Source: an uncultured Sphingomonadaceae bacterium (GTDB taxonomy: Bacteria > Pseudomonadota > Alphaproteobacteria > Sphingomonadales > Sphingomonadaceae). From it: a stretch of DNA of 64,000 nucleotides. A model generated the notes under the pieces. The model worked only from the letters and a program-made list of their open reading frames with translations. It was not told the origin of the DNA and ran no database searches. Shown in pieces: positions 32,992 through 42,020 of the stretch. The stretch is from NCBI GenBank assembly GCA_937996655.1, contig CALKUK010000011.1, positions 124,001-188,000 of the forward strand, read 5' to 3'. The position numbers and the translations under genes are program-made. Within the stretch, counting starts at the first letter, position 1, and the number at the start of each line of letters is the position of its first letter.

Positions 32992-34491
32992 TTACTCCGC
33001 AGCCTCCAGCAGGGCAGGGGCCTCTACCTTGTGCGCCTTTTCAAAGGTCATCGCCTCATCATTGAGCGCCCCGTAGCGCAACAGCCGGATATCCTTGCTG
33101 TAGTTTTGGTGAAGCTTCCACGGGAAATGCGTGCCCTGCTTGGGCAGTTGGCTTTCCGCGCGGGTGAAATAGCCTGACGAGAAATCAACAAAGCTCTCGG
33201 TTTCGATTTTCTGGCCATGGGTGCGCGGGATGGCGATCTTGTTGCCCGTTGCGTCCAGATGGTTGATGATCCGGCACGCATATTCCGACGTCAGGTCGGC
33301 CTTCAGCGTCCAGGAGGCGTTGGTATAGCCGAACCACATGATGAGGTTGGGCACGTCGCTGTACATTGTTCCCTTGTGGAGAATGTGCTGCCCCGGATGG
33401 AAGGGGACGCCGTCGACATAGGCTTCAAGGCCCGACAGCATCTGCATGTTGAGGCCCGTGGCGGACACGACGATGTCGGCTTCCAGTTCCTGCCCGGATT
33501 TGAGCAAGATGCCCTTTTCAGTGAAGCGGTCGATATGGTCTGTCGCGATGGAGGCGCGGCCATCTTTGATGGCGTTGAAGAAGTCGCTGTCGGGCACAAG
33601 GCACAGGCGCTGGTCCCAAGGCTTATAGGGCGGGGTGAAGTGTTTGCCGACGTCAAAGCCCTCAGGCAGCATATCCTTGACCATGCCGATCAACCGCTCG
33701 GCTGATTTTTCGGGGTTCTTGCGGAGCAGTTTGAACATGAACTGCTGCATCAGCACATTGCGCCAGCGCGTCACCCAATAGGCGGCCTTTGGGGGCAGAA
33801 CCTTCCTCAGGCCAAGGGCAAAGGCATCCTCTGCGGGGCGGGAGACCATGTAGGTCGGGGTCCGCTGGAGCATTGTGACATGGCCTGCGCCTGTGTCCGC
33901 CATGGCGGGCACCAGCGTGACGGCCGTCGCGCCGCTGCCGATGACGATGACTTTTTTGCCCTTATAGTCGAGGCCTTCCGGCCAATGCTGTGGATGGACA
34001 AGCTTACCCTTAAAGTCGCCAAGGCCTTCAAATTCAGGCGTATAGCCCTGATCATAATTATAATAGCCAGAGCACATCAGCAGCATGTTGCAACGGATTG
34101 TCATAGGTTGGCCATCAGCACCAATCGTGCCTTCAACGGTCCAGGTCGCGTCTTCGGATGACCAATGGGCGCGCTTCACATGATGGTTGAAGCGGATGTT
34201 CTTTTTGAGGCCAAATTCCTCAACCGTGTCGCCAAGATAACCCATGATCGCGGGCGCATCGGCAATCGCCTTGCGCGCGGTCCAAGGCTTGAAGCTGAAG
34301 CCTAGCGTGTACATGTCAGAATCGGAGCGGATGCCGGGGTAGCGGAACAAATCCCATGTGCCGCCAAAATTTTCGCGGCGCTCCATTATGGCGAACGTCT
34401 TTCCAGGGCACTTCTTTTGCAAGTGCACAGCCGCGCCGATGCCGGAGATCCCGGCGCCGACAATCAAGACGTCAACATATTCAACTGCCAT
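32992..34491 (-). CDS. Flavin-containing (Baeyer-Villiger-type) monooxygenase
   Basis: A 499-residue FAD/NADPH monooxygenase. The FAD site is GAGISGIGAAVHL (about 13-25), the NADPH site GSGATAVTLVPAMA (about 190-203), and between them is the Baeyer-Villiger fingerprint F-x-G-x-x-x-H-x-x-x-W-P (FKGKLVHPQHWP, about 165-176). Such enzymes insert oxygen next to a ketone to give an ester or lactone, or oxidise heteroatoms. The ATG at 34491 follows GGGGTGG; an upstream ATG at 34506 is less likely. It converges on the epoxide hydrolase. Confidence 0.92.
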   Translation of the reverse strand: MAVEYVDVLIVGAGISGIGAAVHLQKKCPGKTFAIMERRENFGGTWDLFRYPGIRSDSDMYTLGFSFKPWTARKAIADAPAIMGYLGDTVEEFGLKKNIRFNHHVKRAHWSSEDATWTVEGTIGADGQPMTIRCNMLLMCSGYYNYDQGYTPEFEGLGDFKGKLVHPQHWPEGLDYKGKKVIVIGSGATAVTLVPAMADTGAGHVTMLQRTPTYMVSRPAEDAFALGLRKVLPPKAAYWVTRWRNVLMQQFMFKLLRKNPEKSAERLIGMVKDMLPEGFDVGKHFTPPYKPWDQRLCLVPDSDFFNAIKDGRASIATDHIDRFTEKGILLKSGQELEADIVVSATGLNMQMLSGLEAYVDGVPFHPGQHILHKGTMYSDVPNLIMWFGYTNASWTLKADLTSEYACRIINHLDATGNKIAIPRTHGQKIETESFVDFSSGYFTRAESQLPKQGTHFPWKLHQNYSKDIRLLRYGALNDEAMTFEKAHKVEAPALLEAAE

Positions 34492-34549
34492 TTCAATCCA
34501 CCCCAAATTTCATTTGGCGGGAGTTTGGCAGGATTCCATTAGGTTGCAA

Positions 34550-34581
34550 GGGGCAACTTGACGTGAAGGTCAAGCTGCCCC
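34550..34581 (-). terminator. Hairpin terminator after yceI
   Basis: GGGGCAACTTGAC and GTCAAGCTGCCCC form a long stem with one mismatch and a 6-base loop, between the yceI stop codon and the monooxygenase start. A second stem CTTTTGAGA/TCTCAAAAG (34594-34619) overlaps the yceI stop. The T-run is short, so termination efficiency is uncertain. Confidence 0.55.
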
Positions 34582-34605
34582 GCAAAACCGTCTCTTTTGA
34601 GAGGC

Positions 34606-35217
34606 TTATTTCTCAAAAGCGATGCTGATGGCGATCTTCACATCGTCGCCGACAAAGGGCACGAATTTGGTCATGCCAAAGTCGCTGCGCTTGATCGTGG
34701 TTTCGCCGTGAAAGCCGATGGTAGCCTTCTGCGACATGGGGTTGTTGCCCGCGCCGGTGAAGGTCGCATCGAGCACGACAGGCTTGGTCACGCCGAGCAA
34801 GGTCAGGTTGCCGGTCACCTTTGCGGTGTTGCCTGTGGCCACGACCTTGGTCGATTCGAACTTTGCCGTCGGGAACTTTGCGGCATCAAGGAAGTCCGGT
34901 GTGAGCATGTGCTTGGTCAGGTCGGCACGGGAGGTCGCAAGTTCGCTCACCGGAATGGTCACGCTCACCTTCGCGTCATTGGGCTTGGCCGGATCGATGG
35001 TCAGGCTGCCGGTCGGCTGACCGAAAATGCCAAAATAGTCGTTGAAGCCGAAGTGGTTGACCGTCCACTGGATCTGCGCGTGATTGTTGTCGACCGAATA
35101 AGTGCCGGCGGCAACGCGCGCAGCATCTGGCTGGCCGGGCAATTGAGGTGCGCTGCTCTGAGCGACTAAAGGTGCTGCAGCAAGAAGGGGGAATGCGAGC
35201 AGGAAAGACTTGTTCAT
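34606..35217 (-). CDS. YceI family periplasmic protein
   Basis: A 203-residue exported protein with a clear signal peptide (MNKSFLLAFPLLAAAPLVAQ, 1-20) and the YceI lipocalin-like barrel: AGTYSVDNNHAQIQWTVNHFGFNDYFGIFG, then SVTIPVSELATS and a C-terminal DVKIAISIAFEK strand. Family members bind isoprenoids such as octaprenyl pyrophosphate. The start at 35217 follows GAGGAG; the far-upstream ATG at 35325 is rejected because the signal peptide would be buried. It is likely monocistronic. Confidence 0.92.
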   Translation of the reverse strand: MNKSFLLAFPLLAAAPLVAQSSAPQLPGQPDAARVAAGTYSVDNNHAQIQWTVNHFGFNDYFGIFGQPTGSLTIDPAKPNDAKVSVTIPVSELATSRADLTKHMLTPDFLDAAKFPTAKFESTKVVATGNTAKVTGNLTLLGVTKPVVLDATFTGAGNNPMSQKATIGFHGETTIKRSDFGMTKFVPFVGDDVKIAISIAFEK

Positions 35218-35295
35218 GGGGAAGGCTCCTCGACGAAAATGAGTAGGGGGTGACGCCAATGTTGGCCTCACCCCCCGGTTAGTCAAGGATAGCTC

Positions 35296-35315
35296 TTCTT
35301 GGATGCCTCCAAGAA
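35296..35315 (-). terminator. Hairpin after ilvC, possible terminator
   Basis: TTCTTGGA and TCCAAGAA form a perfect 8-bp stem with a TGCC loop, 14 bp beyond the ilvC stop codon. No T-run follows, so this is a weak call. Confidence 0.35.
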
Positions 35316-35329
35316 TTGGGAGCAATCGG

Positions 35330-36349
35330 TTAGTTCTTGGCCTTGTCGACCAGCTTGTTCTTGGCGATCCAAGGCATCATGGCGCGGAGCTCTGCACCAA
35401 CCTTTTCGATTGGGTGCGCAGCAGCGGCCTTGCGGCTGGCCTTCAATTCCGGCTGACCGGCGCGGTTGTCGAGCACGAAGTCCTTCACGAAACGGCCGGA
35501 CTGAATATCTTCCAGAACGCGCTTCATTTCAGCCTTGGTGTCCGCCGTAATGATGCGCGGTCCGGTTTTGATGTCGCCATATTCGGCGGTGTTCGAAATC
35601 GAATAACGCATGTTGGCGATGCCGCCTTCATACAGCAGGTCGACGATCAGCTTGGTTTCGTGCAAGCACTCAAAATAGGCCATTTCCGGGGCGTAACCGG
35701 CTTCCACCAGTGTTTCGAAGCCCGCCTGGATCAGATGGGTCACGCCGCCGCACAGAACAGCCTGTTCACCGAACAGATCGGTTTCGCACTCTTCCTTGAA
35801 GTTGGTTTCGATGATGCCCGAACGGCCACCACCAACGCCCGATGCGTAAGCGAGTGCAACGTCATGGGCGTTGCCCGACGCATCCTGATGGATGGCGATC
35901 AGGCAAGGCACGCCGCCGCCCTTCACATATTCACCGCGCACGGTGTGGCCGGGGCCCTTGGGCGCGATCATGATGACGTCGATGTCAGCAGGGGCTTCGA
36001 TCAGGCCGAAGTGAATGTTGAGGCCATGCGCGAAGGCAAGAGCGGCGCCCGGCTTCATATTGCCCTTCAGGTCTTCGTCCCAAATGGCGGCCTGATGTTC
36101 GTCGGGCGCGAGGATCATGATGATGTCGGCCCAAGCGGCGGCTTCCTTGTTCGACAGAACCTTGAAGCCAGCACCTTCGGCTTTGGCTGCGGTCGCTGAA
36201 CCGGCACGCAATGCAATTGCAACGTTCTTGACGCCGCTGTCACGCAGGTTCTGCGCATGGGCATGGCCCTGGCTGCCATAACCGACGATGGCGATGTTCT
36301 TGTTTTCGATCAGCTTCAGATCAGCATCACGGTCATAATAAACGCGCAT
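35330..36349 (-). CDS. ilvC: Ketol-acid reductoisomerase
   Basis: A 339-residue class I KARI, the standard short-form length, converting acetolactate to dihydroxyisovalerate with NADPH and Mg2+. The cofactor site is AIVGYGSQGHAHAQNLRDSG; the metal and catalytic segments include the DLFGEQAVLCGG block and the ECLHETKLIVDLLYEGG block. GAAGGGAAG precedes the ATG at 36349; an in-frame ATG at 36373 is less well placed. It is the third gene of ilvB-ilvH-ilvC. Confidence 0.97.
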   Translation of the reverse strand: MRVYYDRDADLKLIENKNIAIVGYGSQGHAHAQNLRDSGVKNVAIALRAGSATAAKAEGAGFKVLSNKEAAAWADIIMILAPDEHQAAIWDEDLKGNMKPGAALAFAHGLNIHFGLIEAPADIDVIMIAPKGPGHTVRGEYVKGGGVPCLIAIHQDASGNAHDVALAYASGVGGGRSGIIETNFKEECETDLFGEQAVLCGGVTHLIQAGFETLVEAGYAPEMAYFECLHETKLIVDLLYEGGIANMRYSISNTAEYGDIKTGPRIITADTKAEMKRVLEDIQSGRFVKDFVLDNRAGQPELKASRKAAAAHPIEKVGAELRAMMPWIAKNKLVDKAKN

Positions 36350-36400
36350 TTTAATTCTTCCCTTCAAACTCATCCCTGCCCGCAGGGCGTGGCATTATAA

Positions 36401-36916
36401 TCAAACGGCTTCCTTGCCCCGCGCCATGGCGACAATGCCGGTGCGGGCGACCTCGACGAGGCCGATTTCCTTCATGAGTTCCACAAAACGGTCGATCTTC
36501 GTCGATGCGCCCGTAACTTCGAAGACAAAGCTCGAAATCGTTGTGTCGACGACATTCGCGCGGAAGACCTCGGCAAGGCGCAGCGCCTCAATGCGGTGAT
36601 CGCCAGTGCCGGAAACCTTCACCAGCGCCAATTCGCGTTCCACGTGATCACCCAGCAGGGTGAGGTCGGTCACCTTGTGCACGGGAACCATGCGGTCCAA
36701 TTGCGCCACCACCTGTTCGATCACAGCAGGCGTGCCTGTTGTCACGATCGTGATGCGGCTGATCGAGTCATCCTCGGTAATGTCGGCGACCGTCAGGCTT
36801 TCAATGTTATAGCCACGCGCTGTGAACATGCCCGCGATGCGCGCAAGCACACCCGGCTCGTTCGTCACGGTAACGGAGAGCGTATGACGCTCTTTCAGGC
36901 CTTCTTTGATATGCAT
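36401..36916 (-). CDS. ilvH: Acetolactate synthase regulatory (small) subunit
   Basis: A 171-residue protein with an N-terminal ACT domain (about 10-85: TLSVTVTNEPGVLARIAGMFTARGYNIESLTVADIT) that binds valine for feedback inhibition, and a C-terminal domain that activates the catalytic subunit. Its first base overlaps the ilvB stop, so translation is coupled, keeping subunit ratios fixed. ilvC follows after a 51-bp gap containing a small CCTGCCCGCAGG hairpin. Confidence 0.96.
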   Translation of the reverse strand: MHIKEGLKERHTLSVTVTNEPGVLARIAGMFTARGYNIESLTVADITEDDSISRITIVTTGTPAVIEQVVAQLDRMVPVHKVTDLTLLGDHVERELALVKVSGTGDHRIEALRLAEVFRANVVDTTISSFVFEVTGASTKIDRFVELMKEIGLVEVARTGIVAMARGKEAV

Positions 36917-38664
36917 TAAACCAGCGCCTTCGCTTCGTCGTCCAGTTCGCCCGACACCTGATCGTCAGCGAGGATCATTTCAACATGGGATGCGCCCGAC
37001 GGAATCATCGGGAAGCAGTTGGCGACCTTGGCGACCAAGCAGTCCACAATCACCGGGCCGTCATAAGCCAGCATTTCGGCAATGCCGGACTCGAGCTGAT
37101 CTGGTGTTTCAATGCGAATGCCCTTCCAGCCATAGGCTTCACCCAGCTTCACAAAGTCGGGCAGAGCATCCGAATAGCTTTCGGAATAACGGCTGGAATA
37201 GGTCAGTTCCTGCCACTGGCGGACCATCCCCATATATTCATTGTTGAGGATGAAGATCTTCACCGGCAGGCGATATTGCGTCGCCGTTGCCAGCTCCTGA
37301 ATGTTCATCTGGATGGAGGCTTCCCCCGCAATGTCGATCACGAGCGCATTGGGATTGCCCAGTTGCGCGCCGATCGCGGCCGGCAGGCCATAGCCCATCG
37401 TGCCAAGGCCACCTGATGTCAGCCACTTGTTCGGTGATTCAAAGTGGAAATGCTGTGCGGCCCACATCTGATGCTGGCCGACCTCTGTGGTGATGATCGG
37501 GTTCTTCTTGTGCGTCGCGTTCCAAAGGGCCTGAACTGCGGCCTGCGGCATGATTTCGGTTGTGGAGGGCGGGTAAGAAAGCGACTTCTTCGCGCGCCAT
37601 TCCTCAATGCGCTGCCACCAGGGCGAAAGATCGGCCTTTGTGTGCTGGCGCGCTTTCCAGACTTTGACCATGTCTTCCATCACATGGCCGACATCGCCGA
37701 CGATCGGCAGATCGACGCGCACCGTCTTATTCATGGAGCTGCGGTCAATATCGACGTGAATCTTCTTCGCCTTGGGCGCAAATGCATCAAGTCGGCCCGT
37801 CACACGGTCATCAAAGCGGGCGCCGAGGCAGACAATCAGGTCGGCCTGGTTCATCGCCCAATTGGCTTCATAGGTGCCGTGCATGCCAAGCATCCCGAGC
37901 CAAGCCTCTCCAGAGGCCGGATAGGCCCCAAGACCCATCAGCGTAGAGGTAACAGGCGCGCCAGTGACCCGAGCGAGTTCACGCAGGATCTGGCTTGCCG
38001 CTGGGCCAGAATTGATGATGCCGCCACCGGTGTACAGAATCGGCCGTTCGGCAGCCGCGAGCATTTCCACTGCCGCTTCGATCAGCTTGATGTCACCCTT
38101 TACCTGCGGCTTGTAGCTCGCATGGTTGATTGTGCCGGGCTTCGTATAAGGCGCTGTCGCGACCTGAACGTCCTTGGGTATGTCGACGACGACCGGGCCG
38201 GGGCGGCCTGTGGTCGCGATGTGGAACGCTTCGTGGATAACGTTGCCCAGCGTCTCGGGGGACTTCACGAGATAGTTATGCTTGGTGCAGTGGCGCGTGA
38301 TGCCCACGGTATCGGCTTCTTGAAACGCGTCAGAACCGATCAGATGCGTCGCAACCTGTCCGGTGATGACGACCATCGGAATGGAGTCCATCAGGGCATC
38401 GGTAATGCCGGTGATCGCATTGGTCGCGCCCGGGCCCGACGTGACAAGCACAACGCCGGGTTTGCCGGTCGCTCGCGCATAGCCTTCGGCCGCATGCGTT
38501 GCCGCCTGCTCGTGGCGGACGAGAATGTGGCGGATGCGCTTTTGCTGAAACAGCACGTCATAGATCGGCAGCACAGCGCCACCGGGATAGCCAAAAATGA
38601 CCTCAACACCGAGATCGCAAAGCGCCTCGACGAGGATATTGGCACCAGACTGTTCCTTCGGCAT
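36916..38664 (-). CDS. ilvB: Acetolactate synthase catalytic (large) subunit
   Basis: A 582-residue thiamine-diphosphate enzyme joining two pyruvates to acetolactate. It has the N-terminal VEVIFGYPGGAVLPIYD motif with the catalytic glutamate in RHEQAATHAAEGYARATG, and the ThDP/Mg motif GEASIQMNIQELATATQYRLPVKIFILNN in the C-terminal third. The start at 38664 (MPKEQSG) follows GGGAAG; an ATG at 38721 would add an unlikely basic extension. It is the first ilv gene, 81 bp after miaA. Confidence 0.97.
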   Translation of the reverse strand: MPKEQSGANILVEALCDLGVEVIFGYPGGAVLPIYDVLFQQKRIRHILVRHEQAATHAAEGYARATGKPGVVLVTSGPGATNAITGITDALMDSIPMVVITGQVATHLIGSDAFQEADTVGITRHCTKHNYLVKSPETLGNVIHEAFHIATTGRPGPVVVDIPKDVQVATAPYTKPGTINHASYKPQVKGDIKLIEAAVEMLAAAERPILYTGGGIINSGPAASQILRELARVTGAPVTSTLMGLGAYPASGEAWLGMLGMHGTYEANWAMNQADLIVCLGARFDDRVTGRLDAFAPKAKKIHVDIDRSSMNKTVRVDLPIVGDVGHVMEDMVKVWKARQHTKADLSPWWQRIEEWRAKKSLSYPPSTTEIMPQAAVQALWNATHKKNPIITTEVGQHQMWAAQHFHFESPNKWLTSGGLGTMGYGLPAAIGAQLGNPNALVIDIAGEASIQMNIQELATATQYRLPVKIFILNNEYMGMVRQWQELTYSSRYSESYSDALPDFVKLGEAYGWKGIRIETPDQLESGIAEMLAYDGPVIVDCLVAKVANCFPMIPSGASHVEMILADDQVSGELDDEAKALV

Positions 38665-38687
38665 TTCAATCTTCCCGGCTTGCCAGC

Positions 38688-38731
38688 GGCGCCCTGTTGC
38701 ACTGCGGCAGGATTTTCGCAAGGCGGGCGCC
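38688..38731 (-). promoter_or_regulatory. Inverted repeat in the ilvB 5' region
   Basis: GGCGCCC (38688-38694) and GGGCGCC (38725-38731) are exact inverted repeats between the miaA stop and the ilvB start. They could fold in the ilvB leader. No branched-chain-rich leader peptide is visible here. Confidence 0.35.
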
Positions 38732-38745
38732 CTACGAATAACAAA

Positions 38746-39687
38746 CTAATATGTCAACGTCATATCACGTAATTTTATTGCTAATTCATCAATTTTGACG
38801 TTATCTAATTCGCTCTCACGCCGCATCCAGTCAGTCGGCGGCTGGTTGCGGAACCACGTATATTGGCGCTTTGCGTATTGGCGGGTGGCTGTTTGCCCCT
38901 GTGCGGTTGCTGCATCGCGGGAAAGCGTGCCGGAGAGGAAGGCGACGATCTCAGGCACGCCAATGGCGCGCATCACGGGCAGGTCGGGGTCCAGTTTGCG
39001 CGCCATGAGGGCGGCAACCTCTTGGCCCCCTTCGTCCAACATCTTCTCAAACCGCCGGTCGCAGCGGTCATAGAGCCAGACGCGCGGGGGCAGCAGGACG
39101 AGGGGGACCAGCCGGATTTGATCTCCAATCCCACCGACAAGATCTGCCTGCCACTCCTTGATCGGCCGCCCGGTGGATCGCACCACTTCCAATGCGCGGG
39201 CGATGCGGGTGCTATCCTTGGCGTCGAGCCGTGCGGCAGCTTCAGGGTCTTCGGTGAGAAGTTGAGCCCGGGCGTCTGCAACAGGTAAGGCACGGATGGC
39301 GGCGCGAATTGCAGGGTCAATCTCTGGCACCGGTGCAATCCCGTCCAGCAGCGTGCGCAGATACATGCCAGTGCCGCCAACCAAGATGGGCAGGCTGCTT
39401 CTGGCGTGAGCTGCGGCAATTTCGATTTTGGCCTCTGCCGCCCATTGCGCGGCGGAACAGGCCGTGGCGCCATCTAAATGGCCAAATAGCCGATGCGGTG
39501 CGCGAAATTCTTCTTCCGGGGCTGGCCTTGCCGAAACAATCCGCAAGTCCTTGTAAACCTGACTGGCATCGGCGTTGATGATTGTTCCGTCCGTCATTTC
39601 TGCAAGGCGCAGCGCCAATGCGGACTTGCCGCTGGCCGTTGGCCCTGCAATGAGCGCGACCGTCTCAGGCTTTTCGGATGGTTTCAT
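38746..39687 (-). CDS. miaA: tRNA dimethylallyltransferase
   Basis: A 313-residue enzyme that adds an isopentenyl group to A37 of tRNAs reading UNN codons. The P-loop is LIAGPTASGKSALALRLAE (about 12-30), followed by INADASQVYKDL with the conserved aspartate and the SARPAPEEE segment. The C-terminal QYTWFRNQPPTDW motif is also typical. The ATG at 39685-39687 overlaps the serB start codon on the other strand as CATG; an alternative ATG at 39705 would extend further into serB. No ribosome site is obvious for either. Confidence 0.95.
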   Translation of the reverse strand: MKPSEKPETVALIAGPTASGKSALALRLAEMTDGTIINADASQVYKDLRIVSARPAPEEEFRAPHRLFGHLDGATACSAAQWAAEAKIEIAAAHARSSLPILVGGTGMYLRTLLDGIAPVPEIDPAIRAAIRALPVADARAQLLTEDPEAAARLDAKDSTRIARALEVVRSTGRPIKEWQADLVGGIGDQIRLVPLVLLPPRVWLYDRCDRRFEKMLDEGGQEVAALMARKLDPDLPVMRAIGVPEIVAFLSGTLSRDAATAQGQTATRQYAKRQYTWFRNQPPTDWMRRESELDNVKIDELAIKLRDMTLTY

Positions 39688-40570
39688 GTTCACAGCGACG
39701 CTCATAGCAGCAGACCAGTTTGATGCAGGCGATATTTCATCGGCAGCAGACCGCGTGGCGCAAAGTGGGGCTTCGGTCCTGTCGTCAAACTGGATCGAAG
39801 ACGGCAAGGCGCTGGACGTGGAGTTTTCCGGAGACGAGATTGCCGTCCGGGCCGCCTTGGAAGGCGCGTTTGAACGCACCGATGCCATCGTTCAGAAAAC
39901 CGCGGAGCGCGCCCGCAGCTTCATCGTGGCCGATATGGATTCGACCATGATCACCATCGAATGCATTGATGAACTGGCGGACTATGCTGGCATCAAGCCG
40001 CAGATCGCCGAAGTCACCGAGCGCGCTATGCGCGGGGAATTGGATTTTGAAGAGGCGCTGCGCAGCCGCGTCGCTTTGCTTAAAGGCCTTCCGGAACGGG
40101 TGATCGACCAGTGTCTCGTTGAACGCGTTGTCATCATGCCTGGTGCGCGTGCGCTGGTGCGGACGATCCGCGCCCATGGCGGCACGGCAGTGCTGGTTTC
40201 GGGCGGCTTCACCCGCTTTGCGGACCCGGTGGCGGAGGAGATCGGGTTCAACAAGGCGGTCGCCAATCGCCTTGGGATCCGGGACGGGATGCTGACCGGG
40301 CGGGTCGACGGCGATATCGTTGGCGCCCAGACCAAACGTAAAGTGCTGATCGATACCCTGACCGCCTATGAGCTTCCCCAATCTGCCGGCCTTGCTGTCG
40401 GAGACGGTGCAAATGACATCCCGATGATCGAAGCCGCAGGGCTGGGTGTCGCCTATCACGCCAAACCGAAGACAGCCGCTGCCGCCGCGGCCCGGGTGGA
40501 CCATGGCGACCTGACGGCCATCCTTTTTGCGATGGGCTATCCCCGCAGTGCCTGGGCTGCCCAAGACTGA
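39686..40570 (+). CDS. serB: Phosphoserine phosphatase
   Basis: A 294-residue HAD-family enzyme, the last step of serine synthesis. The N-terminal ~75 residues form a divergent ACT-like domain. The catalytic DxDxT nucleophile motif is in VADMDSTMITIECIDELA; motif II is VLVSGGFTRFA; the acidic motif III is AVGDGANDIPMIEAAGLGVAYHAKP. The ATG at 39686 matches the family start; earlier in-frame ATGs fall inside miaA. Divergent from miaA with overlapping start codons. Confidence 0.95.
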   Translation: MFTATLIAADQFDAGDISSAADRVAQSGASVLSSNWIEDGKALDVEFSGDEIAVRAALEGAFERTDAIVQKTAERARSFIVADMDSTMITIECIDELADYAGIKPQIAEVTERAMRGELDFEEALRSRVALLKGLPERVIDQCLVERVVIMPGARALVRTIRAHGGTAVLVSGGFTRFADPVAEEIGFNKAVANRLGIRDGMLTGRVDGDIVGAQTKRKVLIDTLTAYELPQSAGLAVGDGANDIPMIEAAGLGVAYHAKPKTAAAAAARVDHGDLTAILFAMGYPRSAWAAQD

Positions 40571-40613
40571 GCGGACCCCAAAAGTAGCTCCGCAGCCTCA
40601 GTCTTTCGCCGCC

Positions 40614-41903
40614 TTACGGGGCGACGGGGAAGCAACCCTGTCCTGCTGCTTGGGCAGCTTTGCAGACGCGTTCGGCGTCCGCCCGGGAGGCGATTGGCCC
40701 TGCCTGAAGCCGCGTGACGTTCGCCGCTTTGACCAGATAGGGCTGTAACCCGCCTAAGCCTGAAATCCGGCCTTTCAGTTGGCTCCACTGCGCCTTGGCT
40801 TTGCCTTCCTCGCTAAAGGCGCCAAGCTGCACCCGCCAGCCCTTGCCGACGATCGCCTTAGGCTGGGCTTTGGATTGGGGCTTGGGCATAGGCGCCTTTG
40901 CGATGACGGGCTTGGGCACAGCTGGTTTCGGGCTCACCGTGCGCGGCGCGACACGCGCAGGCCGGGGCTGCTGCTCATAGGTTGGCGCTTCATAGGTAGG
41001 GGCTTCATATGACGGCGTGCTGTAGTCCGGTTCCGACGCATTGGCGGCGGGAGGCGGGGCCTGCCACTGCGGCTCTGGCGCGGCGCCCACTGGCGGCTGG
41101 GAAGGCCGTTCGGCTTGTGAAACGGCGCGACGCGGTGGCGGCAGGGCACTGCGGCTTGCAGTCATCAGCGGCGCGCGGGATTGCGGGACGGGTGCTGTGC
41201 GCACAGGCGCAGGTAGGTCTGGCCGTATTGGCTGGACGCTGACCGGTGGCGGTGGTGCAGGAATAGGGTCAACAGCGGCCAAGCGCGGGCGGCTGCTGTT
41301 CAATTCCATGTCGCGGGCAAGGGCGAGGCCCTTTTGCCGCTGTTCGAGCGGAATGAACTTGTCCATCTGGGCGAGGCTGGCGGATGCGCGGGCAAGCCCG
41401 GTCGCGGACGCCCGCGTCATAAGCGCATAGGCCGTTGTCCAGTCTTTCTCGGCAAAGTCGCCGTTGAACATGGCCGTCGCCAAGACATATTGCGCGCGGG
41501 GATCGCCCCGATTGGCGGAACGGCGGATCATAGGCATCGCATTTTGGCGGTCACCATTCTGGAACATGATGAGCCCCAGATTGTCTTCGGCCTGAAGATG
41601 ACCCTGAGCTGCGGCACGGCGATACCAGTCCTCTGCCGCCTTCAAGTCCATGGGAACGCTGCGGCCAAAGCGATAGGCCTGGGCCAGATTGAATTGCGCG
41701 TCCGCATCCCCCTTGATGGCCAGCGGTCGCCACAGCTTTACGGCAGTCGCATAATCACCTGATTCCCAGGCTTCGACGCCGCGCTTCACATCGGGGCTGG
41801 CTGAAGCCTGCTCGGCCTGGATTTGTGGGTTCTGTGCAACCAATTGAGTTACAGGCACAAATATGGCCACTGCACCCAGTGCCGCCGACAAACGAACTTT
41901 CAT
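40614..41903 (-). CDS. Sel1-repeat protein with C-terminal SPOR domain
   Basis: A 429-residue exported protein. It has a signal peptide (about 1-23), Sel1/TPR-like repeats at about 40-180 (ATAVKLWRPLAIKGDADAQFNLAQAYRFG ... AEDWYRRAAAQGHLQAEDNLGLIM), a proline-rich linker (about 220-345) and a C-terminal SPOR domain (WRVQLGAFSEEGKAKAQW, about 352-428) that binds denuded septal glycan. It probably acts at the division site. It is divergent from the ParA gene across two CtrA-like boxes, and a second SPOR protein lies 1.6 kb away. Confidence 0.85.
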   Translation of the reverse strand: MKVRLSAALGAVAIFVPVTQLVAQNPQIQAEQASASPDVKRGVEAWESGDYATAVKLWRPLAIKGDADAQFNLAQAYRFGRSVPMDLKAAEDWYRRAAAQGHLQAEDNLGLIMFQNGDRQNAMPMIRRSANRGDPRAQYVLATAMFNGDFAEKDWTTAYALMTRASATGLARASASLAQMDKFIPLEQRQKGLALARDMELNSSRPRLAAVDPIPAPPPPVSVQPIRPDLPAPVRTAPVPQSRAPLMTASRSALPPPRRAVSQAERPSQPPVGAAPEPQWQAPPPAANASEPDYSTPSYEAPTYEAPTYEQQPRPARVAPRTVSPKPAVPKPVIAKAPMPKPQSKAQPKAIVGKGWRVQLGAFSEEGKAKAQWSQLKGRISGLGGLQPYLVKAANVTRLQAGPIASRADAERVCKAAQAAGQGCFPVAP

Positions 41904-41952
41904 CTTTAATCCCCCGATACGCGTGGTTCGGGGTTAGATATGCGAAATAGCG

Positions 41953-41967
41953 TTAACGCGGCCTTAC
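41953..41967. promoter_or_regulatory. CtrA-like box 1
   Basis: TTAA, 7 bp, TTAC (TTAACGCGGCCTTAC) matches the alphaproteobacterial CtrA site TTAA-N7-TTAA at 7 of 8 defined positions. It lies 50 bp upstream of the Sel1/SPOR start. Confidence 0.45.
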
Positions 41968-42020
41968 CCTTGCTTGAATTGGGCGCATCTCTGCCCCGCC
42001 GCAAATTTGCCGCCACAGCG

